A stretch of 5,811 nucleotides of DNA from JBBPYA01 sp038200385 (GTDB lineage: Bacteria; Actinomycetota; Actinomycetes; Mycobacteriales; Geodermatophilaceae), in contig JBBPYA010000126.1 of assembly GCA_038200385.1 (NCBI GenBank), positions 1-5,811 on the forward strand, written 5' to 3'. The notes under the pieces were generated by a model that saw only the letters and a list, made by a program, of their open reading frames with translations, did no database searches and was not told the origin of the DNA. Position 1 is the stretch's first letter. The number at the start of each line of letters is the position of its first letter. Below are positions 1 to 5,811 of the stretch, piece after piece. The position numbers were made by a program, and so were the translations under genes.

Positions 1-72
1 CGAGGAAGCCTTGTTCTGCGAGCGCAACGTGCGCATCCAGTCCCGCTCCAGGGCCTCCAACGCCGCTCGCAC
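1..72 (-). CDS. Possible 5' end of an unidentified gene, cut by the left edge
   Basis: A minus-strand reading frame from a GTG at 72-70 to the window edge gives 24 codons (MRAALEALERDWMRTLRSQN and four more residues). In 22 of these codons the third base is G or C, whereas codons upstream of the GTG in the same frame have many A/T third bases. This break in composition is the main reason to place a start here. The ribosome-binding signal is weak: GGTGA about 10 nt upstream. An internal ATG (36-34) is an alternative start. The peptide looks like an amphipathic helix and I recognise no family. It lies downstream of the tRNA-Val 3' end in the same orientation. Chance coding-like sequence is possible because the fragment is so short. 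Confidence 0.35.
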   Translation of the reverse strand, partial: MRAALEALERDWMRTLRSQNKASS

Positions 73-158
73 AAGTCCAAAGTCACCGGGTGTCTGAGCG
101 CTGTGCCAACCCCTGACGACCAAGCAAACTGGCAAACCTGCCGGTCAAAGGCGTGAAG

Positions 159-230
159 TGGGCGCGGCTGGGTTCGAACCAGCGACCCCCCGCTTGTAAG
201 GCGGGTGCTCTTCCGCTGAGCTACGCGCCC
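159..230 (-). tRNA. tRNA-Val (anticodon UAC)
   Basis: On the minus strand this folds into a complete cloverleaf of 72 nt. The acceptor is GGGCGCG paired with CGCGCCC; the D stem is GCTC/GAGC. The anticodon stem is CCCGC/GCGGG around the loop CTTACAA, giving anticodon TAC (complement of 196-198). The variable loop is 5 nt, and the T stem GCTGG/CCAGC surrounds the loop TTCGAAC. The discriminator base is A (159). The next bases are CTT, so CCA is not encoded and must be added after transcription, as is common in actinobacteria. The anticodon reads GUA valine codons, and possibly other GUN codons by wobble, which are rare in a genome this rich in GC. No clear -35/-10 promoter is visible upstream. 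Confidence 0.97.
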
Positions 231-237
231 CCGTCGT

Positions 238-362
238 CGTGATCATGGGGCCTTACCGGCCCTGGCCGGCGGATACCCATGTCACGGCAGAAGGGGGGAC
301 CAGGACCGGCGGATACCCATGATCACGGCAGGAGACGGGACCACCGGCCGGCGGATCCCCAC
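238..362. repeat. Cluster of degenerate ~40-bp-spaced repeats between tRNA-Val and ahpE
   Basis: The 16-mer CCGGCGGATACCCATG occurs exactly at 266-281 and 306-321, 40 bp apart. Each copy is followed by (A)TCACGGCAG, at 282-290 and 322-331. A third decayed copy, CCGGCGGATCCCCA, starts at 348. In addition, CGTGATCATGGG at 238-249 is the exact reverse complement of 316-327, so part of the unit also occurs inverted next to the tRNA. No gene is evident between 231 and 374, and open frames here are products of the repeats. The function is unknown. It could be a decayed intergenic repeat family, regulator binding sites, or a processing/termination region between ahpE and the tRNA. Confidence 0.7.
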
Positions 363-374
363 GGCGGACAGCGC

Positions 375-842
375 CTACGCCGCGGCGAGCTCGCCGAGCG
401 CGGAGCGCCAGACGTCCTGGTCGCGGGCCTCCCCCGGCCCGTTCACCTCGGCGAAGCGGACGGTCCCGTCCTGGTCGACGAGGAACGTGCCGCGCACCGC
501 CATCCCGTGGTCGGTGTTGAACACGCCGTACGCCTCGGCAACCGCGCCGTGCGGCCAGAAGTCCGACAGCAGGGGGAAGGGGTAGCCCTTCTGCTCCGCC
601 CACGTCTTCAGCGAGTACGTCGTGTCCACGCTGATCGCCAGCAGCTGTACGTCGTCGTTCTGGAAAGACGCCACGTCATCGCGTACGGCGTCCAGCTCAC
701 CCGTGCACACGCCGGAGAACGCGAAGGGGTAGAAGACCAAGAGCACGCTCTTGTCGCCGCGGAACGAGGCCAGGCTGACGTCCTGGCCATCCTGGTTGCG
801 GAGGGTGAAATCGGGGGCGGTGTCGCCGACCTGGACAGCCAT
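375..842 (-). CDS. ahpE: One-cysteine peroxiredoxin, AhpE type
   Basis: This 155-residue cytosolic peroxidase of the AhpC/TSA thioredoxin-fold superfamily reduces hydrogen peroxide, organic peroxides and peroxynitrite through a single cysteine. The N-terminal VGDTAPDFTLRNQDG is the usual peroxiredoxin opening. FYPFAFSGVCTGEL holds the peroxidatic Cys46 in the P-x3-[ST]-x2-C context, and Arg117 in VRGTFLVD is the expected active-site arginine. There is no second cysteine, so resolution must use an external thiol; in Mycobacterium tuberculosis AhpE this is mycoredoxin or mycothiol (family knowledge). SDFWPHGAVAEAYGVFN closely matches the mycobacterial protein as I remember it. I chose ATG 842 over the adjacent GTG 845 because AAGGA lies 5 nt from the ATG and only 2 nt from the GTG. 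The gene follows the DUF3052 gene by 9 bp, so the two are probably one transcript. It ends with TAG. Confidence 0.95.
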   Translation of the reverse strand: MAVQVGDTAPDFTLRNQDGQDVSLASFRGDKSVLLVFYPFAFSGVCTGELDAVRDDVASFQNDDVQLLAISVDTTYSLKTWAEQKGYPFPLLSDFWPHGAVAEAYGVFNTDHGMAVRGTFLVDQDGTVRFAEVNGPGEARDQDVWRSALGELAAA

Positions 843-847
843 CACGA

Positions 848-852
848 TCCTT
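848..852 (-). promoter_or_regulatory. Ribosome binding site of ahpE, overlapping the upstream stop codon
   Basis: AAGGA on the minus strand sits 5 nt before ATG 842. Its first base is the last base of the TGA stop of the upstream DUF3052 gene (854-852). This overlap suggests translational coupling and decides the ahpE start in favour of ATG over the neighbouring GTG. Confidence 0.7.
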
Positions 853-1286
853 CAGCGTCGGCCGCGCCCGGAGCGCGGCGTCGTCAACCGGGCAGCCGCC
901 CAGTCCTTACCGGCATTGACGGTACTGGTCTGCTGCAGGCCCGCCGTCGGCGCCGCCTCGGTGACGTCGCTGGCCTCCACGTGCCCGGGCCGCCCGGCCT
1001 TCGGGGTCATGAGCCACACCACCCCGACGTCAGCCAGCGGGCCGATCGCGTCGACGAGGGCGTCGACCAGATCACCGTCGTCCTCCCGCCACCACAGCAG
1101 CGCGACGTCGACGACCTCGTCGGAGTCCTCGTCCACGAACTCGCCGCCGGTCCGGTCGACGAGGGACTCGCGCAGTTCCTCGTCGCAGTCCTCGTCATAG
1201 CCCACCTCCAGGACGACCATGCCGGGCTCGATGCCGAGGCGGTCCGCGGCGCTCCGCTCGCCGGTCTGGTCGGCCTGACTGCTCAC
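852..1286 (-). CDS. DUF3052 family protein, function unknown
   Basis: This is an acidic 144-residue protein with no signal peptide or membrane segment. The body reads as the actinobacterial DUF3052 family: RLGIEPGMVVLEVGYDEDCD (residues 16-35), DSDEVVDVALLWWRE (54-68), DGDLVDALVDAIGPL (70-84), VVWLMTPKAGRPGHV (89-103), EAAPTAGLQQTSTVNAGKDW (110-129) and a basic Arg-rich tail. I chose GTG 1286 because the resulting N-terminus (MSSQADQTGERSAADRLG) has the same length and style as the streptomycete homologue I remember. A longer form from GTG 1319 adds 11 residues but has no nearby ribosome-binding site, and the signal for 1286 is also weak. It is probably co-transcribed with ahpE just downstream. 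The pairing with a peroxiredoxin and with aceE hints at a role linked to redox or central metabolism, but that is only inference. Confidence 0.85.
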   Translation of the reverse strand: MSSQADQTGERSAADRLGIEPGMVVLEVGYDEDCDEELRESLVDRTGGEFVDEDSDEVVDVALLWWREDDGDLVDALVDAIGPLADVGVVWLMTPKAGRPGHVEASDVTEAAPTAGLQQTSTVNAGKDWAAARLTTPRSGRGRR

Positions 1287-1436
1287 TCCCGCACCACCCC
1301 TCGACGGGTCCGCGGCCACGACGTTGAGGCTCGTCCGTTCCTCCGATCACTCACGCGAGACGTTCCCCTCCATCTCTCGGCGCAGCCGCCGCCCCGGCTC
1401 CGCTCACCGCGCGGGCACGCCGTGCGACTTGGGTAG

Positions 1437-1459
1437 AAAACACAGTCTGGCGCGCAGAC
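1437..1459 (-). terminator. Candidate intrinsic terminator downstream of the lipoprotein gene
   Basis: On the minus strand, GTCTG (1459-1455), loop CGCGC and CAGAC (1449-1445) form a 5-bp hairpin followed by TGTGTTTTC, ending in the T run at 1440-1437. T runs are rare in this GC-rich window. It lies about 30 nt after the lipoprotein stop and upstream of the DUF3052 gene. The stem is short, so termination may be partial. The T-rich stretch could instead belong to a promoter for the DUF3052-ahpE pair, although I find no convincing -35/-10 pair. Confidence 0.4.
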
Positions 1460-1481
1460 GCAAGGGGCAACAGACGGCCGC

Positions 1482-1498
1482 ACCGCCGATCAGGCGGT
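1482..1498 (-). terminator. Small GC hairpin around the lipoprotein stop codon
   Basis: ACCGCC (1498-1493) and GGCGGT (1487-1482) form a 6-bp stem whose 5-nt loop TGATC contains the TGA stop codon of the lipoprotein gene. No T run follows directly, so it is not a classical terminator alone. It may stabilise the transcript 3' end or act together with the hairpin 23 bp further on. Confidence 0.3.
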
Positions 1499-2014
1499 CC
1501 CGCAAGCGGATTGCAGAACGTCCTGTGCGTCCAGGATGATCTGCGTGTTGACGTCATCGCCGGCGTTGAGCTTGTCCCGCACCTCGACCTGGGCCTGCCG
1601 GTAGGCCACCGACGCGTCCTTGATCGGCCCCTCGGGCAGCGGATCGATGTAGCCCTGGACCTCCTTCTGGGCCTTGTCGAACTGCGCGGCGACCGAGTTG
1701 CGCATCTTCTGCGTCTGCTCCGCGGACGGCTTGTCGGCCAGGTCGTTGAACGCGGAGAACGCGTCAATGTCACTGAGCGGGATCAGGAAGCAGGCGGTGA
1801 GCTCGTCCCCCATCGGCCCGGTGGTCGACGTCGGCTCCGTGCTCGGCGGGTCAGTCGACTCCGTCGTCGTCTCGGTCGTGGTCTGAGTGGTCTGCGTGAC
1901 CCCGGCCCCGACGTACTGCGCCGTACCCGGGGCGATGGTGCTTGCGCACGCGACGAGACCGGCCAACAGTGCCGAGGCGCCGACGAGCGAGGCGACGCTG
2001 TGACGCAGGCCCAT
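1490..2014 (-). CDS. Small Thr-rich lipoprotein, function unknown
   Basis: This 174-residue predicted lipoprotein has a short N-terminus with Arg4, a hydrophobic stretch (residues 7-22) and the lipobox LVAC, with Cys23 as the lipidated residue. The mature protein should be anchored on the outer face of the cytoplasmic membrane. Residues 40-65 are a low-complexity Thr/Ser/Glu/Pro linker (TQTTQTTTETTTESTDPPST and onward), probably a flexible, possibly glycosylated spacer. It is followed by a mainly helical domain (about 70-174). Cys75 and Cys171 are the only other cysteines and bracket this domain, so they could form a disulfide. I recognise no enzyme motif. Start ATG 2014 has GGGAG 5 nt upstream. 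It is divergent from aceE, and in mycobacteria a small secreted protein (Rv2240c, from memory) occupies the same place. Confidence 0.85.
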   Translation of the reverse strand: MGLRHSVASLVGASALLAGLVACASTIAPGTAQYVGAGVTQTTQTTTETTTESTDPPSTEPTSTTGPMGDELTACFLIPLSDIDAFSAFNDLADKPSAEQTQKMRNSVAAQFDKAQKEVQGYIDPLPEGPIKDASVAYRQAQVEVRDKLNAGDDVNTQIILDAQDVLQSACGTA

Positions 2015-2019
2015 GCAGA

Positions 2020-2024
2020 CTCCC
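2020..2024 (-). promoter_or_regulatory. Ribosome binding site of the lipoprotein gene
   Basis: GGGAG on the minus strand lies 5 nt before ATG 2014. It supports that start over downstream alternatives, which would remove the lipoprotein signal peptide. Confidence 0.6.
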
Positions 2025-2036
2025 GATTCCGGAGGG

Positions 2037-2057
2037 GCGACCAGCCCCCCTGGTCGC
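2037..2057. repeat. Inverted repeat in the lipoprotein gene leader
   Basis: GCGACCA (2037-2043) and TGGTCGC (2051-2057) are perfect 7-bp arms around the 7-nt spacer GCCCCCC. It lies 23-43 bp upstream of the lipoprotein ATG, within the likely 5' leader. It could be a regulator site or an RNA hairpin controlling translation. No family is assigned. Confidence 0.5.
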
Positions 2058-2063
2058 GGCTAC

Positions 2064-2082
2064 GTAGCGTAGGACACGCTAC
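2064..2082. promoter_or_regulatory. Inverted repeat in the divergent lipoprotein/aceE region, possible operator or promoter
   Basis: GTAGCGT (2064-2070) and ACGCTAC (2076-2082) are perfect 7-bp arms around AGGAC. The left arm also overlaps the 10-bp palindrome GCTACGTAGC (2059-2068). Each arm contains TAGCGT on one strand or the other, which fits a TANNNT -10 box, so the repeat may be an operator, a promoter, or both. No -35 match is visible on either strand at the normal distance. Its place, 50 bp upstream of the lipoprotein start and about 130 bp upstream of aceE, makes it a good candidate for divergent control. Confidence 0.4.
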
Positions 2083-2163
2083 CGGGGCGGGCGCCACCTG
2101 ACCGGATCGTCGGCGCAACGAACGGCGGCCGACCGCGGTGCGGATGCCGGACCGGCCTTGCGA

Positions 2164-2169
2164 GACAAT
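2164..2169 (+). promoter_or_regulatory. Possible -10 element for aceE
   Basis: GACAAT differs from TATAAT at positions 1 and 3 and lies 44 nt upstream of the aceE start, giving a leader of roughly 35-40 nt. No convincing -35 lies 16-18 bp upstream; the TTGCGA at 2158-2163 directly abuts it and is too close. Many actinobacterial promoters lack a clear -35, so this remains only a candidate. Confidence 0.25.
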
Positions 2170-2203
2170 GACCGGGTACGACGCCCGCGGCACACCCCAG
2201 CCT

Positions 2204-2208
2204 GGAGG
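2204..2208 (+). promoter_or_regulatory. Strong ribosome binding site of aceE, fixing a TTG start
   Basis: GGAGG lies 5 nt before TTG 2214. There is no ATG or GTG in frame at a suitable distance, so this site decides for the rare TTG start. Confidence 0.75.
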
Positions 2209-2213
2209 CAGCG

Positions 2214-4940
<2,727 letters not shown>

Positions 4941-4964
<24 letters not shown>

Positions 4965-4989
4965 GACCACAGCGGCGGCCTCACCTGAG
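4941..4989 (+). repeat. 24-bp perfect tandem duplication spanning the aceE stop codon
   Basis: Positions 4941-4964 are repeated exactly at 4965-4988, and the match runs one base further to 4989. The first copy encodes the last seven residues of AceE (DHSGGLT) and the TGA. Because 24 is a multiple of three, the second copy carries the same peptide and stop in the same frame just after the real stop. It looks like a replication slippage product that left the protein unchanged. Confidence 0.95.
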
Positions 4990-5037
4990 GCCACCACCGT
5001 CGTCCTCTCCCAAGGCCACCACCGTCGTCCTCTCCCA
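4988..5037. repeat. 25-bp perfect tandem duplication directly after the first
   Basis: Positions 4988-5012 are repeated exactly at 5013-5037. The unit begins AGGCCACCACCGTC and ends CTCTCCCA. It is unrelated in sequence to the 24-bp unit and shares a single base with the end of that array. It is not coding in any supported gene. Confidence 0.95.
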
Positions 5038-5042
5038 GCTCA

Positions 5043-5082
5043 GCGGGACCTCGCGGGTGGTCTGCCACCCGCGAGGACCCGC
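5043..5082. terminator. Long GC-rich hairpin between convergent genes, probable bidirectional terminator
   Basis: CCTCGCGGGTGG (5049-5060) and CCACCCGCGAGG (5065-5076) pair perfectly over 12 bp around the loop TCTG. After one A/A mismatch the stem continues with GCGGG (5043-5047... in order GCGGG) paired with CCCGC (5078-5082). It lies about 80 nt after the aceE stop and also downstream of the convergent amidohydrolase gene. There is no T run, as is common for actinobacterial terminator-like hairpins. The symmetry means it can work on either transcript. Confidence 0.65.
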
Positions 5083-5105
5083 CACGATCAGGTGACCTGA
5101 TCGTG
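5083..5105. terminator. Near-perfect 23-bp palindrome abutting the first hairpin
   Basis: CACGATCAGGT (5083-5093) and ACCTGATCGTG (5095-5105) are perfect 11-bp arms around a single G. As RNA this gives a 10-bp stem with a TGA loop. It starts at the base after the preceding hairpin ends, and GCGGGG follows instead of a T run. It most likely strengthens transcription termination between the convergent genes, but the compact symmetry would also suit a dimeric DNA-binding protein or a dispersed palindromic repeat. Confidence 0.55.
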
Positions 5106-5197
5106 CGGGGCGCAGGGCGCGGGGGGCGGCGCGGTAGCGGTGCGTGTGGCGGGGCGGCGGCGCGGGCTGGGCCTGGGCCCGCCCGGCATCGCCCCGG

Positions 5198-5811
5198 CTA
5201 GCCGGCCAGCGTGTCCAGCGCCACCGCGGCGTACGTCGCCACGCCGGTGGCGAACGCGTCCTCGTCGAAGACGACCAGGTTGGAGTGGTTGCCCGGCGCG
5301 GTCTCCGGGTCCAGGTCGGGCGGGCAGGCGCCAAGGAAGGCCATCGCGCCGGGGACCTGCTCGAGCACGTAGGACCAGTCCTCGGCGCCCATGATCGGGG
5401 TCTTCATGACCTCGACCCGGTCACTGCCCAGTACGCCGGAGGCCACCCGGTGTACCGCGCCCGCGAAGTCGGCGTCGTTGACGGTGACCGGGTAGCCGGC
5501 CTCGATCTCCAGCTCGGCGGTCATGCCGTGTGCCGCGGCGATGCCGTTGGCCACGGTGGACACCAGCTCCTTGACCTTGTCCCGGGACTCCACCGACAGG
5601 GTGCGGATGGTTCCCTCCAGTTCCGCCCTGGCCGGGATCACGTTGTCCGTGGTGCCGGCGGTGATCCGGGCGATCGTCACGACGGCGGGGTCGAAGATGT
5701 CGATCCGTCGCGTCACCATCGTCTGCAGCGCAATGACGATCTCGGCCGCGACCGGGATCGGGTCCATGGCCTGGTGCGGCGCCGAGGCGTGCCCGCCGGC
5801 CCCGCGCAGGA
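5198..5811 (-). CDS. M20-family amidohydrolase, C-terminal half only (5' end outside the window)
   Basis: This is the last 203 residues of a metal-dependent amidohydrolase of the M20D group (hippurate / N-acyl-amino-acid / indole-acetyl-amino-acid hydrolase type), normally about 390-440 residues, so roughly half is present. The visible part opens with GAGGHASAPHQAMDPI (residues 3-18 of the fragment), the characteristic start of the dimerisation domain. TAGTTDNVIPARAELEGTIR (50-69) is the typical middle of that domain. PIMGAEDWSYVLEQVPGAMA (138-157) corresponds to the usual M-G-[SA]-E-D-F-S motif, with Trp for Phe. PGNHSNLVVFDEDAF near the end carries His175, expected to bind the second metal ion. 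The first metal ligands lie outside the window. The true substrate cannot be told from this part. It is convergent with aceE and ends with TAG. The gap 5106-5197 holds no gene and is C-rich on this gene's strand. Confidence 0.9.
   Translation of the reverse strand, partial: LRGAGGHASAPHQAMDPIPVAAEIVIALQTMVTRRIDIFDPAVVTIARITAGTTDNVIPARAELEGTIRTLSVESRDKVKELVSTVANGIAAAHGMTAELEIEAGYPVTVNDADFAGAVHRVASGVLGSDRVEVMKTPIMGAEDWSYVLEQVPGAMAFLGACPPDLDPETAPGNHSNLVVFDEDAFATGVATYAAVALDTLAG

Noticed and set aside
134..143. Hairpin downstream of the tRNA as a terminator
   Set aside because: The GGCA/TGCC pairing is only 4 bp, and the following sequence has no sustained T run.
253..603. Minus-strand frame of 116 codons overlapping the ahpE 3' end
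   Set aside because: It lies in another frame of ahpE and the repeat region; its repeated GYPP-like and Arg/Gly-rich content comes from the intergenic repeats.
279..1436. Long plus-strand open frame (385 codons) across the ahpE and DUF3052 genes
   Set aside because: It runs antisense to two recognised genes and through the intergenic repeats, with an Arg/Gly/Val-rich product typical of a shadow frame.
1320..1489. Possible small gene between the DUF3052 and lipoprotein genes (minus strand, 1283-1483)
   Set aside because: It overlaps the DUF3052 start in another frame, is rich in Arg, Cys and Pro, and has no ribosome-binding site at its start. It spans the candidate terminator.
5107..5154. 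G-quadruplex on the plus strand downstream of aceE
   Set aside because: There are three closely spaced G runs (5107, 5115, 5121), but the fourth is about 24 nt away, outside canonical loop lengths.

Overview
The window comes from a high-GC actinobacterium. Codon third positions are almost always G or C, GTG and TTG starts are used, the tRNA gene does not encode its CCA end, and the pyruvate dehydrogenase E1 is the long homodimeric type usual in Actinobacteria. I cannot name a genus from the sequence alone.

Left part, minus strand. A probable gene start runs off the left edge (1-72). It is followed by a complete tRNA-Val(UAC) gene (159-230), a short intergenic stretch of degenerate repeats with a period of about 40 bp (about 238-362), a one-cysteine peroxiredoxin of the AhpE type (375-842), and a small DUF3052-family protein (852-1286). 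The last two are separated by 9 bp and look translationally coupled. Beyond a gap of about 200 bp with a candidate terminator lies a small Thr-rich lipoprotein gene (1490-2014).

Centre, plus strand. A divergent intergenic region of 199 bp carries two inverted repeats. It separates the lipoprotein gene from aceE (2214-4964), which encodes the complete 916-residue thiamine-diphosphate E1 component of pyruvate dehydrogenase and starts with TTG. From memory, the order ahpE / DUF3052 / small secreted protein / divergent aceE matches a neighbourhood in mycobacteria (Rv2238c-Rv2241) and streptomycetes. It is therefore probably an ancestral actinobacterial block rather than acquired DNA.

Right part. 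aceE ends in two back-to-back perfect tandem duplications. The first (period 24) duplicates the last seven codons plus the stop; the second (period 25) begins where the first ends. Two large abutting palindromes follow in the gap between aceE and a convergent M20-family amidohydrolase gene (5198 to the right edge, 5' end missing).

Functionally, aceE makes acetyl-CoA from pyruvate, AhpE removes peroxides, and the DUF3052 protein and lipoprotein have no established role that I know of. I see no phage, transposon, CRISPR or defence module. The unusual material is in the intergenic structure: the double tandem duplication, the paired palindromes and the repeat cluster beside the tRNA.
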